DNA of 64,000 bases from Thermoanaerobacterales bacterium (lineage in GTDB: Bacteria; Bacillota; Thermosediminibacteria; Thermosediminibacterales; Tepidanaerobacteraceae): contig DUMA01000022.1 of NCBI GenBank assembly GCA_012840135.1, positions 62,001-126,000 of the forward strand, written 5' to 3'. Position numbers and translations under genes: made by a program. Shown in pieces: positions 41,964-52,465 of this stretch. The notes beneath the pieces are model-generated. The model ran no database searches and was not told the origin of the DNA. It saw only the letters and a list, made by a program, of their open reading frames with translations. The number at the start of each line of letters is the position of its first letter. The first letter of the stretch is position 1.

Positions 41964-44564
41964 TCACTGTAATCTTTGTTTAAATGAATACAATAAATTT
42001 AAAGCTTCCAGAGGCGTTATTGTATTTATATCCAGGGATTTTATGTTATCCAATACATCCCGCTCCTTTAAACTGTCCAGGCTTATCTGGTTAAAAGATT
42101 TCGGGTCTTGTGCACAGGAAACCTCTCTGGCTGCTGAATCCGATCCCATTTCTTCATTACGTTTTTTTTCCATACCGGCGAGAATCTCTCTTGCCCTGCG
42201 GATAACGGCATTGGGAAGACCGGCAAGCTTTGCGACCTGAATGCCATAACTTTTATCGGCTTCACCGGCTATAATTTTTCTTAAAAATATAATATCTTCT
42301 CCCCGTTCCTTGACGGTTATTTTATAATTCTTTATTCCGTACATGTTTTTTAACGCCGTCAACTCATGGTAGTGAGTGGCAAATAAAGTTTTCGCTTTTA
42401 TATTTTTCCGGATATACTCTATTACAGCCCACGCTATGGACAATCCATCAAAGGTGCTGGTTCCTCTGCCCACTTCATCCAGAATCAAAAGGCTTTTAGC
42501 AGTAGCATTTTTGAGGATATAGGCCATTTCTGACATTTCCACCATAAAGGTGCTCTGGCCTGACGCAAGATTGTCTGATGCCCCGATTCTGGTAAAGATT
42601 CTGTCCACCAGACCTATTTCTGCTCTCTTTGCAGGCACAAAACAACCTATCTGGGCCATCAGGACAATCAGTGCAACCTGTCTCATGTATGTGGATTTTC
42701 CCGCCATATTGGGACCTGTTATTACGGAAATCATGGAATCGGAGCAATTAATATGTGTATCATTTGGAATGAAAAGTTCATCTTTTTGTGATAACTCGAC
42801 TACCGGATGTCGCCCTTCTTCAATATGTATTTCATCTTTTAATGTGATTTCAGGCTTTACGTAATTGTTTTTCGCCGAGACTTCAGCCAGAGAAAGCAGC
42901 GAATCCACCACAGATATGCAATAAGCACTTTTTTTTATACGGTTTATCTGCTTTAACAATTCGTCCCTTATGCGGCAGAAAATTTCATATTCCATGCTTT
43001 GAAGTCTTTCTTCAGCATTCAGTATCAATGTTTCATATTCTTTTAATTCCTCGGTGATAAAACGTTCTCCCCCTGCAAGAGTTTGTTTTCGGATGTAATT
43101 TTCCGGGACCATGGAAAGATTCGACTTTGTGACTTCTATGTAATAACCGAAAACTCTATTGAAACCTACTTTCAGAGATTTAATACCGGTCCTTTCCCGC
43201 TCCTTCCTTTCCAAGTCCGCAATCCAGGTTTTCCCTTCATGAGCTGCTCTTCTCAATTTGTCGACTTCCGGATCATATCCTTCTTTAATAATTCCGCCTT
43301 CCTTTACAGTCATAGGCGGATCATCGTCAATGGATTTATCTAACAAAACATATATGTCTTCGAGATTATCCATTTGATTATATAGATGTGACATCAGCTT
43401 TGATTTGCATTCGCTCAATATTTTCTTTATCCGGGGGAATTTTTGTATGGTATTTTTTATGGCGATAAAATCCCTGGCGTTACAATTGCCGCATACCAGT
43501 TTGCCGGTAAGCCGTTCTATATCATACAAATTTTTTAACTGCTCCTTTAAATCTTCTCTTAAAAAATAATTCCCCAGCAATTCCTCAACGGCATCCTGCC
43601 TTTCCTGAATTTTAACTATATCCACGAGGGGTTGTTCAATCCAGTTTCTGAGCAGCCTACCTCCCATTGATGTAAGAGTATGATCCAGCACCCAAAGCAG
43701 GGTCCCGGTTTTTCTACCGTCTTTTAAAGATTCAGTTAATTCTAGATTTCTCCGACAGGAAACATCCAGGATCATATAACTGTTGTTCTCATAAAATTTA
43801 TATGTATTTATGTGTATAAGACTTAATTTTTGTGTTTCATTTAAATACTTGAGGCATGCCCCGGAAGATCTGAATGCAAATTGCCTGCCTAGAATACTTT
43901 CCAGTTGTTCTTCATGGAATTGGGATATAAATAATTCTCGGGAATCATTTTCATCGAAATAATGGTCTTCTTTCAACGTGACAAATACATTCAGGTCCTC
44001 CACCAGTTTCTTTCTAAAATGCTCGCTTTTATAAGCCTCGCTATTGACTATACATTCCTTCGGCTGAAATTTGGCAATTTCGTTTATTACTTCCTGATAG
44101 GGATGATAAGATATTAACTCTGTTATTAAAAACTCTCCCGTCAACAAATCTGCAAAGGATAGGCCAAAACTATCATCGTGTTTGAAAACACAGCAAAGAA
44201 AATTATTCTTCTTATCCTCCAGAGCATTCATATCTGTAATAGTGCCGGGTGTTATTATCTTTACTACATCCCGCTTCACTAAGTCCTTTGCAAGTTTTGG
44301 GTCCTCCATCTGTTCACATATCACTACTTTATAGCCCTTCGACACTAGTTTTGCAATATATTGATCGGCTGCGTGATATGGTATTCCTGCCATGGGAACT
44401 TTATTTTCTGAATCTCTGGAAGTTAAGGTAATCTCCAGTTCCCTTGAGCCTATTTCAGCATCTTCAAAAAACATCTCGTAAAAGTCTCCCAGACGGAAGA
44501 AAATTATATAGTCTTTATATTTTTCTTTAATCTCTTTATATTGTTTTATCATCGGTGTATCCAT
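41964..44564 (-). CDS. mutS: DNA mismatch repair protein MutS
   Basis: An 866-residue mismatch-binding ATPase. The N-terminal mismatch reader has GDFYEMFFEDA (Phe-x-Glu), followed by connector, lever and clamp domains; the ATPase part has Walker A TGPNMAGKSTYMRQVALI (about 610), DEVGRGTSTFDGLSIAW and ATHYHELTAL. The C-terminus has the dimerisation helix-turn-helix end. I placed the start at ATG 44564 (MDTPMIKQY); a longer frame from 44597 runs into the ylbF gene. It overlaps that gene by 29 bp. Confidence 0.96.
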   Translation of the reverse strand: MDTPMIKQYKEIKEKYKDYIIFFRLGDFYEMFFEDAEIGSRELEITLTSRDSENKVPMAGIPYHAADQYIAKLVSKGYKVVICEQMEDPKLAKDLVKRDVVKIITPGTITDMNALEDKKNNFLCCVFKHDDSFGLSFADLLTGEFLITELISYHPYQEVINEIAKFQPKECIVNSEAYKSEHFRKKLVEDLNVFVTLKEDHYFDENDSRELFISQFHEEQLESILGRQFAFRSSGACLKYLNETQKLSLIHINTYKFYENNSYMILDVSCRRNLELTESLKDGRKTGTLLWVLDHTLTSMGGRLLRNWIEQPLVDIVKIQERQDAVEELLGNYFLREDLKEQLKNLYDIERLTGKLVCGNCNARDFIAIKNTIQKFPRIKKILSECKSKLMSHLYNQMDNLEDIYVLLDKSIDDDPPMTVKEGGIIKEGYDPEVDKLRRAAHEGKTWIADLERKERERTGIKSLKVGFNRVFGYYIEVTKSNLSMVPENYIRKQTLAGGERFITEELKEYETLILNAEERLQSMEYEIFCRIRDELLKQINRIKKSAYCISVVDSLLSLAEVSAKNNYVKPEITLKDEIHIEEGRHPVVELSQKDELFIPNDTHINCSDSMISVITGPNMAGKSTYMRQVALIVLMAQIGCFVPAKRAEIGLVDRIFTRIGASDNLASGQSTFMVEMSEMAYILKNATAKSLLILDEVGRGTSTFDGLSIAWAVIEYIRKNIKAKTLFATHYHELTALKNMYGIKNYKITVKERGEDIIFLRKIIAGEADKSYGIQVAKLAGLPNAVIRRAREILAGMEKKRNEEMGSDSAAREVSCAQDPKSFNQISLDSLKERDVLDNIKSLDINTITPLEALNLLYSFKQRLQ

Positions 44565-44952
44565 GAAAGTCAAAGACCTCCTTGGTGCATATGTCACAAT
44601 TTCCGTGGCATCCTTTGAAGCATCCTCCGTCCAGTGGAGCGTTTTCTATAGCAAAAGCCATCACGGCATTTACATTTTTGATCAATCTGCTAAAGGATTC
44701 CTGGCAGGAAATAAGGCGCTTTATAAGAGGGTTTTTCAAAGCCCGATCTTCTATTTCCGCAATATCTGATGGTGAATCCTTATATAACAGTTCAGCTCTC
44801 AGTTTTTTGAATTTTGCTTCCCTATACTTCTGATATAGATCCTTTGCCTCCCTGTCCACCATTAATGTTGCTTCAGCTTTTTTCAATTCCCGCATTTCTT
44901 TAGAACCAGCAATGGCTTCGCCCAATTGCTTGGCCATTTTCAGGATATCCAT
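44536..44952 (-). CDS. YlbF/YmcA family protein with Fe-S motif
   Basis: A 138-residue helical protein of the RicA/RicF group, whose Bacillus members form a complex with YaaT (RicT) that binds 4Fe-4S clusters and promotes RNA processing by RNase Y. The YlbF domain is seen in KMAKQLGEAIAGSKEMRELK and the later helices; the C-terminus GGCFKGCHGNCDIC has four Cys with Fe-S spacing. ATG 44952 has GAGGAG 8 bp upstream. It lies between miaB and mutS, overlapping mutS. Which of RicA/RicF it matches is uncertain. Confidence 0.85.
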   Translation of the reverse strand: MDILKMAKQLGEAIAGSKEMRELKKAEATLMVDREAKDLYQKYREAKFKKLRAELLYKDSPSDIAEIEDRALKNPLIKRLISCQESFSRLIKNVNAVMAFAIENAPLDGGCFKGCHGNCDICTKEVFDFHGYTDDKTI

Positions 44953-44957
44953 TAGAT

Positions 44958-46304
44958 TCACTCCTCATATTTACCCAACAGTGACCACGTATGAGGTTCT
45001 GTAATCCTAACATTTACGAGTTTACCTATTAAATCTCTGGGGCCATCGAAATTCACAAGTTTATTGGTGCGGGTACGGCCTGAAAGCCTATTCTCATTAC
45101 CTTTGCTAATTCCTTCCACAAGAACTTCCAGAATTTTGCCCTTTAATTCCATGTTCTTTTTTGCAGTTATGGCATCCTGCACCCTCATCAATCTCTCCAG
45201 ACGCTGGCTTTTAACTTCTTCATCCACCTGGTCTTCCATTCTGGCCGCAGGAGTCCCTTTACGTTTAGAATATGCGAAGGTAAAGGCTGAATCGAATTCC
45301 ACAGTTTGCACTAAATCAAGGGTGTCCTGGAAATCCTCTTCGGTTTCTCCTGGAAAACCTACAATGATATCTGTGGTTATGGCTATTTCAGGTACAGCTT
45401 CTCTCAATTTTTCCACCAGGTTAATATAGTGTTCCCGGGTATATCTGCGGTTCATTTTTTCAAGGATACGATTGCTGCCCGCCTGCACCGGGAGGTGTAT
45501 ATGTTCGCATACTTTTTCACAATCCTTCATGGCATTAATGAGTTCATCGGATAAATCCTTGGGATGAGATGTAATGAATCTAATCCTTCTAATGCCGTCG
45601 ATGGAGTTGACTCTGTGCAAAAGTTCCGGAAATGTTATGGGTTCTTCCAGGTCTTTTCCGTAGGAATTTACATTCTGGCCCAGCAGGTTTATCTCAAGAA
45701 AACCCTGCTTTGATAATTCTTCCACTTCCTTCAGGATATCTTCGGGCTTTCTGCTCTTTTCCCGACCTCTGACATATGGTACAATACAATAACTGCAGAA
45801 ATTGTTGCAGCCATATATTATGTTTACCCATGCTTTTACCCCTTCGCCTCTTTTTATGGGAAGGTTTTCTTTCAATTCGGTGTTATCGCGCGTTACCTCA
45901 ATAACCGGCAGGTTAGCCTGCCTTGCATTTTCAATGAGCTCAGGCAATCTATGGACATTGTGTATTCCGAACACCAGGTCCACATACGGAAGATTTTCAG
46001 AAATGTATTCAGTAACATGGGGCTGTTGAATCATACAACCCGAAACTGCTATGATGAGATCAGGATTTTTCTGCTTGAATTGTTTTAGCTGGGCTATCCT
46101 GCCGTAGACCTTCCTTTCAGCATTTTCCCTGACACAGCAAGTATTTAATATTATGAGATCGGCTTCTTTTAAAGAATCGGCAGGACAATAACCAACTTTT
46201 TGTAGAACTCCGGATATGACTTCACTGTCGTGAATGTTCATCTGGCAACCCCAGGTCAAAATTTTATACCTCAGCAATCCAGGATACACTTCCTTTCTAA
46301 ACAC
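44958..46304 (-). CDS. miaB: tRNA-2-methylthio-N6-dimethylallyladenosine synthase
   Basis: A 448-residue radical-SAM methylthiotransferase completing ms2i6A37 in tRNA. N-terminal UPF0004 domain with Cys motifs [12 protein letters not shown] (about 20), NTCCVRENA and AVSGCM; radical-SAM [15 protein letters not shown] near residue 163; C-terminal TRAM domain starting [15 protein letters not shown]. The start is uncertain: GTG 46304 has no good ribosome site, and a TTG at 46277 behind AAAGGAAG is the alternative. The stop overlaps the region of the ylbF ribosome site. Confidence 0.95.
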   Translation of the reverse strand: MFRKEVYPGLLRYKILTWGCQMNIHDSEVISGVLQKVGYCPADSLKEADLIILNTCCVRENAERKVYGRIAQLKQFKQKNPDLIIAVSGCMIQQPHVTEYISENLPYVDLVFGIHNVHRLPELIENARQANLPVIEVTRDNTELKENLPIKRGEGVKAWVNIIYGCNNFCSYCIVPYVRGREKSRKPEDILKEVEELSKQGFLEINLLGQNVNSYGKDLEEPITFPELLHRVNSIDGIRRIRFITSHPKDLSDELINAMKDCEKVCEHIHLPVQAGSNRILEKMNRRYTREHYINLVEKLREAVPEIAITTDIIVGFPGETEEDFQDTLDLVQTVEFDSAFTFAYSKRKGTPAARMEDQVDEEVKSQRLERLMRVQDAITAKKNMELKGKILEVLVEGISKGNENRLSGRTRTNKLVNFDGPRDLIGKLVNVRITEPHTWSLLGKYEE

Positions 46305-46311
46305 TCATGTT

Positions 46312-47073
46312 TCAGTTAAAACTATATTCAGGACATAATTCCCTTACTTTGTTAAGAGCCTTATTAAAATCATCCCATACATCCCACTTGGTTTTATTTA
46401 AAGCTTTTCCCTGCTGGCGCAGAATATACGCAGGGTGAAAAGTAGGCATTATCCATATATCCCTAGTATATATCCATTTTCCTCTTTCCCGCATGATACT
46501 GCTGCCTGGCTTAAAATAGTTTAATGGCACCGAGCCCAGCGCAATGATGACTTTTGGAGCAATAAATGTAAGTTCCAATTCCAGGTTCCTCGAACAAGCT
46601 TTCGTCTCTCTGGCATAAGGAGTTCTATTCATAGGCGGGCGACATTTCACCACATTGGATATATATACTTTCTGGCGGTTTATGTCTAGTTTGTTCAGAA
46701 TAGTGGTCAGCAGTTGCCCTGCTCTGCCCACAAAAGGCCTACCTAATTTATCTTCATCAAAGCCGGGACCTTCTCCTATAAGCATCAGCGGAGAATTAAG
46801 ACAACCTTCCCCGGGCACCTTTTGAGTACAGCTGTCCGATAAATGGAGAGGACAATCAGTGCATGCGTTTAAATACTCTTTTATCTTCTCATATATAAAC
46901 GCTCGCATGATTTCAGCTTCGGAATTGTCCGCTCTTATTATTTCCAGTAATTCCTTTAAGTGAATCTGTTTCAAATTAAACCGGCTTTTAAGTTCAAATA
47001 TCAACTTAACACTGTAAGGCAAATGAATTTCCAACATTTTTAGGTCTTTTAAAAAACTTTCTATATCCGCCAT
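46312..47073 (-). CDS. Uracil-DNA glycosylase, family 4
   Basis: A 253-residue DNA repair enzyme with a 4Fe-4S cluster (family 4, common in thermophiles). The cluster Cys pair is in CTDCPLH and the active-site motif is GEGPGFDEDKLGRPFVGRAG (about 105); HPAYILRQQ near the end is the second catalytic motif. A 75-residue N-terminal extension (DIESFLKDLKML and helices) is longer than usual. The real start is ATG 47073 behind GAGGAGGAA; the frame upstream of it is not coding. Confidence 0.92.
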   Translation of the reverse strand: MADIESFLKDLKMLEIHLPYSVKLIFELKSRFNLKQIHLKELLEIIRADNSEAEIMRAFIYEKIKEYLNACTDCPLHLSDSCTQKVPGEGCLNSPLMLIGEGPGFDEDKLGRPFVGRAGQLLTTILNKLDINRQKVYISNVVKCRPPMNRTPYARETKACSRNLELELTFIAPKVIIALGSVPLNYFKPGSSIMRERGKWIYTRDIWIMPTFHPAYILRQQGKALNKTKWDVWDDFNKALNKVRELCPEYSFN

Positions 47074-47126
47074 AGTGTTCCTCCTCTGCCTATTGTTTAT
47101 TATAACATAAACTTGCTTAAAGCCAA

Positions 47127-47156
47127 ATAAAAAATACCCCATTGACAAAGGGGTAG
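47127..47156 (-). terminator. Terminator of the vanW gene
   Basis: On the minus strand TACCCC-N9-GGGGTA is followed by six Ts, 55 bp after the VanW stop. Confidence 0.78.
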
Positions 47157-47184
47157 AAAATAAAGTTAAAAGTTTCATTCGATG

Positions 47185-47214
47185 TATGTTTTAATACCTT
47201 TTCAATATTTTCAC
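47185..47214 (-). repeat. 30-bp repeat unit, copy at the 3' end of vanW
   Basis: Thirty bases identical to 55059-55088 inside meaB and in the same orientation. Here the unit covers the VanW stop codon and the first 26 bp after it. Flanking bases differ immediately on both sides. Confidence 0.85.
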
Positions 47215-48608
47215 GTGGTATTCTGTATTATTTCGTCCATGCCAGTTTCACTTGATGGAACGGGATTTGGGATACCTTCCTTCATCTCTTTTTCACCTAC
47301 ATACAAAATTGATGGCACCGGATTATATTTATCCACAGAAATTAGTTTTTTCTCTTCATTACCATTGACACTTGAAATTTTCCACAATCTCACCTGATAT
47401 CCCGGATTCCCTTCTTTAATCATGGTTTTCCCCTTTTCCATATTAGTATCTTTTTTTATGGTAAACGGTGGCGGTATTTTTCTTATAACTTCTGAAATAA
47501 ACCTAACATTTTGCTGGGTTTTTTTGTTACCGTAAAATTTCACGGTAAGGGTGTCATCAGTAACTTCAGTATAAATCAAGACATAGCTACCGGTATTGTT
47601 TTTGAATTTCAAATCTATTTGGTTATAACTTACGGTAGCGTCGCGCCCCAGTGGCACATAAGATACAGGAAGGGAATGGTTTGATCTTTCAATTATTCCC
47701 ATATCGGCTATAAGTGCCACGTTGTATATAGTACTTGATAACTGACATACTCCACCGCCTATGCCCGGAACCGTTTCGTTTCTGAAAAAAATGGGAGCTG
47801 CTTTGTAGCCTTTTTCTCCGGTGCGTTCTCCCACTGCATCGTTAAAAGAAAAAACTTCATCAGGTGCTATTATATAACCATTTATTTTTTCAGCCGCAAG
47901 GCGAATATTTTGTGTTCTTTCCTTGAGGGTCTTGTTAAATTTAGTGGAATATTCTGCCATTTTAACTTTAATATTCATTTTTAGCAGATCTTCCCGGGTT
48001 TTCTGGGCACGAATATACTTTACAGGGATGTTCACGATCTTATTCTTTTCCCATAACGCTTCCACAATGCTTTTTTTTAGATTATCTATATCAAGTTCTT
48101 CGCCATCTATATCGCTTATAATATCGACTGAATCGCCGTTTATATTAAAAAAAGCATCTTTTGGTTTTATATGAACATTTTCCTCTATTTCTTTAAAAAA
48201 GCTTTTGGTTGCACCTTCTTTAAATTTCGCGTCCAGCGGCAGATGTACGGGGTTTTTTTTGTATCGAAGCATTGTAATATAATTATGCAGGAAAAATCTG
48301 TTTCTTCCCGATATAAAAGCCCTTTCAATGCTTTCTTTAAAATCAAATTCAATAAAATCTGATGGATAAAATAGCCATTTTTTGTTTTTAGAAACAAGAA
48401 TAATCGGATCCTTAATATGCTCCATGACTGCTGTCACAAGCTTTATTTCAGCTTGCTCCTTTGAAAGTTCTCCAACATAAAAATCTGCTATATATATGCC
48501 TGGAAATATCTTTGAATCATAGTCTATTGTTTTAAAAAAAATATATATCAATACCGACGAAAAACATAAGAGCAGGATTGCCAGGATCATGGTCATCCTT
48601 TTTGACAT
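47211..48608 (-). CDS. VanW family protein with membrane anchor
   Basis: A 465-residue exported protein. One N-terminal membrane helix (ILAILLLCFSSVLIYIFF) is followed by a peptidoglycan-binding-4-type domain (about 50-200) and the VanW domain, with EVFSFNDAVGERTGEKGY and GIGGGVCQLSSTIYNVAL (about 290), and a C-terminal G5-like beta region (EVIRKIPPPFTIKKD). The family is common in spore-formers and linked to the cell wall; its exact role is unknown. The last bases coincide with a 30-bp copy of a meaB segment. Confidence 0.88.
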   Translation of the reverse strand: MSKRMTMILAILLLCFSSVLIYIFFKTIDYDSKIFPGIYIADFYVGELSKEQAEIKLVTAVMEHIKDPIILVSKNKKWLFYPSDFIEFDFKESIERAFISGRNRFFLHNYITMLRYKKNPVHLPLDAKFKEGATKSFFKEIEENVHIKPKDAFFNINGDSVDIISDIDGEELDIDNLKKSIVEALWEKNKIVNIPVKYIRAQKTREDLLKMNIKVKMAEYSTKFNKTLKERTQNIRLAAEKINGYIIAPDEVFSFNDAVGERTGEKGYKAAPIFFRNETVPGIGGGVCQLSSTIYNVALIADMGIIERSNHSLPVSYVPLGRDATVSYNQIDLKFKNNTGSYVLIYTEVTDDTLTVKFYGNKKTQQNVRFISEVIRKIPPPFTIKKDTNMEKGKTMIKEGNPGYQVRLWKISSVNGNEEKKLISVDKYNPVPSILYVGEKEMKEGIPNPVPSSETGMDEIIQNTT

Positions 48609-48682
48609 GTAATCTCACCCTTTATAATATATCCTACTCCTATGTATAAGCCGCACCTTTTAAAAAAATGCCTCTGTGTTCT

Positions 48683-49192
48683 TTATTTTTTTATTGCATC
48701 AGCGGTTGTTTCCATAAGAATTAGATTATCATGTTGGTTTTTAAATCTGAGAATTCCTTTTTTCTTGAATCCACATTTTTCATAACACTTTATGGCTCTT
48801 TTATTATTTTCATATACCCTGAGGTATATAGTTTTAAATCCTTTAATGTTAAAAATATAATCTATAAAAACCGACAAAGCCTCAGTTCCATAGCCTTTCC
48901 CCCATAAATTTTCTTCACCTATGTAAATGAAAAGCTCCGCTATTTTTTCTTTCCACCGTATATGTCTGATTTCGATTTCCCCTAAGAAATTGCCATTTTT
49001 ATCTTCTATGGCCAGGATATGATGCAAAAGGCTTTTTTTCAAATACCGTTTGTTGCATTCTTCAATATTTTTGGGTAGTTTTTTTCCGGTCAGGTATGTA
49101 AGTAACTGATTCTGATGCCACTGTATTATTTTGGAAAAATCGGAAACATTTACATTTCTAAGATTTATTTTTTTACCTTCAATTTTCATCAT
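48683..49192 (-). CDS. GNAT acetyltransferase, RimJ/RimL type
   Basis: A 169-residue acetyltransferase. EENLWGKGYGTEALSVFIDY (about 93-112) is the acetyl-CoA site, and YENNKRAIKCYEKCGFKKKG (about 125) the family C-terminal motif with the conserved Asn, Ala and Cys/Tyr. The type modifies protein N-termini or amine groups; the substrate is unknown. Its ribosome site is AGGGAT. It stands alone between vanW and the methylmalonyl operon. Confidence 0.8.
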   Translation of the reverse strand: MMKIEGKKINLRNVNVSDFSKIIQWHQNQLLTYLTGKKLPKNIEECNKRYLKKSLLHHILAIEDKNGNFLGEIEIRHIRWKEKIAELFIYIGEENLWGKGYGTEALSVFIDYIFNIKGFKTIYLRVYENNKRAIKCYEKCGFKKKGILRFKNQHDNLILMETTADAIKK

Positions 49193-49272
49193 TACACATC
49201 CCTATAGGAAATTTATAATTAGAATTCAACTTAAAATGAAAAAGTCCTTTATGTAATCTTCACCAGTACAAC

Positions 49273-49297
49273 AAAAAATACCCTTTTCAGGGTATTT
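49273..49297 (-). terminator. Terminator of the methylmalonyl-CoA operon
   Basis: AAATACCC-N6-GGGTATTT followed by Ts on the minus strand, overlapping the oadA stop codon. Confidence 0.85.
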
Positions 49298-50693
49298 AAG
49301 AAGGATATACATCGAATTTGTCTTTGCAAGTTAGGTTGCTGTCTATTTTATATTTGCCCGCCTGACGTTCCTGGAAAAATTTTATAGCAATTTGCGGGAA
49401 AAGAGCATATGTTAAAACATCTTCGTCCTGTTCTATATAATAGGCTATTTCTTTGAAATCTTTTTCAAGTTCCGGTTCCAGCAGGTCGGCCGGACGGCAG
49501 GTTATGACTTCTTCATCACCGATTATTTTTTGTTTTATTTCTGGAGATATAGGTGCGGGGGGTTTGCCGTAAAGTCCCCTGACATAATTTTTTACTTCAT
49601 TTATAACCATTTTATACCTTTCGCCGGTAATAACATTGACCACTGCCTGTGTGCCTACTATCTGGCTGGTGGGTGTTACAAGCGGAGGATATCCAAGGTC
49701 TTCCCGGACTTTGGGAACCTCTTTTAAAACATCGGGAAGTTTGTCCAGAGCATTTTGCTGTTTCAGCTGGCTTGTCAGGTTTGACAGCATTCCACCTGGA
49801 ATCTGATAGTTTAGAACCATCGTATCCACCATTGTAATTATGCTGTCAATCTTATAATGGGTCCTGACTTCCTTGAAGTGGTCTGCTATTTCTGAGAGAA
49901 GACCCATATCAAGATTTGTGTCGTAGGGAGTATTTTTCAAAACGGCCACCATGGTCTCGGTAGGTGGTTGAGAGGTCCCGAGGGCAAAAGGCGACATGGC
50001 TGTATCGATGACATCCACACCGGCTTCTATAGCTTTTAAATACGTCATGGAAGCCATACCGCTGGTGTAATGGCTGTGAAGCTGTATGGGCACATTGATT
50101 TCCTTTTTAAGTCTTGAAACCAGTTCATAAGCATCAAAAGGCGAAAGCAGGCCGGCCATATCTTTTATACACAGCGAATCTATCCCCATATCTACAAGTT
50201 TTTTTGCAACGGATACATAATAATCGTTGTTATGGACAGGACTTATAGTATAAACCACCGTGCCCTGAGCATGACCTTTGTATTTCTTTGTAGCTTCTAT
50301 GGCTTTCTCCATGTTTCTGACATCGTTTAGCGCATCAAATATTCTTATGATGTCAATTCCGTTTTCTATGGATTTTTTTACAAACAGGTCGACCACATCA
50401 TCTGGGTAATGATGGTACCCAAGCAGGTTCTGGCCTCTTAATAACATCTGAAGGGGGGTGTTTTTAATCTTTTCCTTAAGCTTCCTCAGCCTTTCCCATG
50501 GATCTTCGTTTAAAAATCGGATGCAACTGTCAAAAGTGGCGCCGCCCCACATTTCCAGAGAGTAAAAACCAACTTTATCCAATTTTTCTGCTATGGGCAG
50601 CATTTCATCGATTTTCATGCGGGTTGCAATAAGGGACTGATGTGCATCTCTCAATATAGTATCAGTGATTCCAACTTTCTTTTTTTGCAACAT
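49296..50693 (-). CDS. oadA: Oxaloacetate decarboxylase alpha / pyruvate carboxylase B-type carboxyltransferase (5S-like)
   Basis: A 465-residue enzyme of the HMGL-like TIM-barrel carboxyltransferases. VGITDTILRDAHQSL at the start, MWGGATFDSCIRFL (about 49), IKDMAGLLSP (about 178) and the metal-binding HSHYTSG (about 206) identify it, moving carboxyl between oxaloacetate and a biotin carrier. It has no biotin domain of its own, so it must use the carrier protein of this operon. It is the last gene, before a terminator. With MmdA it could give a transcarboxylase (methylmalonyl-CoA plus pyruvate to propionyl-CoA plus oxaloacetate) or feed the Na+ pump (inference). ATG 50693 has AAGGAG 6 bp upstream. 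Confidence 0.93.
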   Translation of the reverse strand: MLQKKKVGITDTILRDAHQSLIATRMKIDEMLPIAEKLDKVGFYSLEMWGGATFDSCIRFLNEDPWERLRKLKEKIKNTPLQMLLRGQNLLGYHHYPDDVVDLFVKKSIENGIDIIRIFDALNDVRNMEKAIEATKKYKGHAQGTVVYTISPVHNNDYYVSVAKKLVDMGIDSLCIKDMAGLLSPFDAYELVSRLKKEINVPIQLHSHYTSGMASMTYLKAIEAGVDVIDTAMSPFALGTSQPPTETMVAVLKNTPYDTNLDMGLLSEIADHFKEVRTHYKIDSIITMVDTMVLNYQIPGGMLSNLTSQLKQQNALDKLPDVLKEVPKVREDLGYPPLVTPTSQIVGTQAVVNVITGERYKMVINEVKNYVRGLYGKPPAPISPEIKQKIIGDEEVITCRPADLLEPELEKDFKEIAYYIEQDEDVLTYALFPQIAIKFFQERQAGKYKIDSNLTCKDKFDVYPS

Positions 50694-50790
50694 CAATTCT
50701 CCTTTCTCTAAAAATATTTTATAGAAATTATATTACAATTAATCAAGTATATAAAATATTTATTCAAGGTAAAAAGTCCTTAAATTTTTA

Positions 50791-51906
50791 TCAACCACCA
50801 TACAGCGACAGCAATACTCCTGCCACTATAGCAGTCCCTATAACTCCTGCCACATTGGGGCCCATGGCGTGCATCAGTATGAAGTTGCCGGGCTTATCCT
50901 TCTGAGCTACAACCTGGGAAACCCGAGCGGCCATAGGTACCGCTGAAACACCGGCAGAACCTATCAAGGGGTTTACTTTCCCTCCGGATAATACATACAT
51001 GAGTTTTCCTAAAAGTACTCCGCCTGCCGTCCCCATGGCAAAGGCCGCAAGACCTAAGAGCAGTATTTCAATGGTTTGTATTCTCAGGAAGTTTTCGGCA
51101 CTGGCTGTAGCCCCGACGGTGGTGCCTAGGAATATGGTGATGATGTTGATAAGATCGTTCTGGGCAGTCTTTGAAAGTCTCTCAACGACTCCGCATTCTC
51201 TAAAGAGATTTCCCAGCATGAGGCATCCTATCAGTGCGGTGGCCGGCGGAACCAGGAAGCTGGCAAGAATTGTAACTATTATGGGGAATATTATCTTTTC
51301 GGTTTTGGAAACAGGTCTTAATTGTTCCATGGTCACCATGCGCTCTTTTTTGGTGGTTAAGAGGCGCATGATGGGAGGCTGAATTATGGGTACCAGGGCC
51401 ATGTATGAGTATGCCGATACGGCTATGGCTCCCAGCAGGTGGGGGGCAAGTTTGCTTGAAAGGAATATGGCGGTAGGGCCGTCGGCTCCGCCTATTATTC
51501 CTATGGATGCTGCCTCTTTGAAGTTAAAGCCCAATAGTGTAGCTCCAAGGAAAGTGGTAAATACGCCAAGTTGGGCAGCAGCTCCCAGTAGCAGGCTCTT
51601 GGGGTAAGCGATAAGGGGGCCAAAATCGGTCATGGCACCTACTCCCAGAAAGATGAGGGGTGGGTAAATATCAAGTTCTACACCCTGGTATATCCAGTAC
51701 AGAAATCCTCCTTTTTGCATGAGATTGGCCAGAGGGATGTTGGCCAGGAGCATGCCGAAGCTTATGGGTACAAGCAGCAGCGGTTCATATTTCTTTACTA
51801 TGGCAAGGTAAAGCAGGATACAGGATATTAATAGCATTATTGATTGTTGGATGGTTATATTTACAAATCCGGTGGTTTTAATGAAATTTATTATTTGCTC
51901 TAGCAA
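50791..51906 (-). CDS. mmdB: Na+-transporting decarboxylase beta subunit
   Basis: A 371-residue membrane protein with about ten helices, the sodium channel that decarboxylates carboxybiotin and exports Na+. [30 protein letters not shown] (split here: [13 protein letters not shown] near residue 138) contains the essential Asp of region IIIa; [16 protein letters not shown] (about 317) is the second Na+-site region. It starts with TTG. It serves the methylmalonyl-CoA and possibly the oxaloacetate decarboxylase reactions. Confidence 0.94.
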   Translation of the reverse strand: MLEQIINFIKTTGFVNITIQQSIMLLISCILLYLAIVKKYEPLLLVPISFGMLLANIPLANLMQKGGFLYWIYQGVELDIYPPLIFLGVGAMTDFGPLIAYPKSLLLGAAAQLGVFTTFLGATLLGFNFKEAASIGIIGGADGPTAIFLSSKLAPHLLGAIAVSAYSYMALVPIIQPPIMRLLTTKKERMVTMEQLRPVSKTEKIIFPIIVTILASFLVPPATALIGCLMLGNLFRECGVVERLSKTAQNDLINIITIFLGTTVGATASAENFLRIQTIEILLLGLAAFAMGTAGGVLLGKLMYVLSGGKVNPLIGSAGVSAVPMAARVSQVVAQKDKPGNFILMHAMGPNVAGVIGTAIVAGVLLSLYGG

Positions 51907-51930
51907 GGCTCTCCACTCCCGTTTAATTAT

Positions 51931-52335
51931 TTATTCCATGGTAGCCAGTAAATCACCGGTATTTACGGATGCTCCTTCGGATACGTCTATGGAAGATATA
52001 ATTCCATCCTGGGGAGCAAGGATTTCGTTTTCCATTTTCATGGCTTCCAATATCATGAGAACATCGCCTTTTGATACTTTTGAGCCTTCTTTTACTTTTA
52101 CGGAAAGTATGGTTCCGGGCATTGGGGCAGTGATTGTTGCTTTACCGGCAGGTACAGCTTTTTTGGGGGCCGGTGCGGCAGCAGGCGTTGGCTTTGGAGT
52201 TTCCTGTTTAGGCGCTTCTTTTGGTTTTTCTGTTGAGGGTGCAGGTGTTTCTTCTTTGATCGGCACGGCGCCCCCTATTTCTTCAACTTCCACTTCATAG
52301 GTCTGACCGTTTACGGTGATTTTGTATTTTTTCAT
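51931..52335 (-). CDS. mmdC: Biotin carrier protein
   Basis: A 134-residue biotin carrier. A short N-terminal beta segment (KYKITVNGQTYEVEVEEIGG) is joined by a Pro/Ala-rich flexible linker (residues 30-62) to the biotinyl domain, where the biotin-accepting Lys is in LEAMKMENEI (about residue 99). It carries the carboxyl group from MmdA (and OadA) to the Na+ pump. Confidence 0.94.
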   Translation of the reverse strand: MKKYKITVNGQTYEVEVEEIGGAVPIKEETPAPSTEKPKEAPKQETPKPTPAAAPAPKKAVPAGKATITAPMPGTILSVKVKEGSKVSKGDVLMILEAMKMENEILAPQDGIISSIDVSEGASVNTGDLLATME

Positions 52336-52465
52336 AGTTTTTATCTCCTTTCATAAAAAGCTTTCATTATTATATTTTAATTGACAGCGGTAGCTTTTTT
52401 GAAACGTGCTGCGGAAAGCCCTATATTAAGGAATATATTCGCTTTCCTGCATATTTTAAAATTGA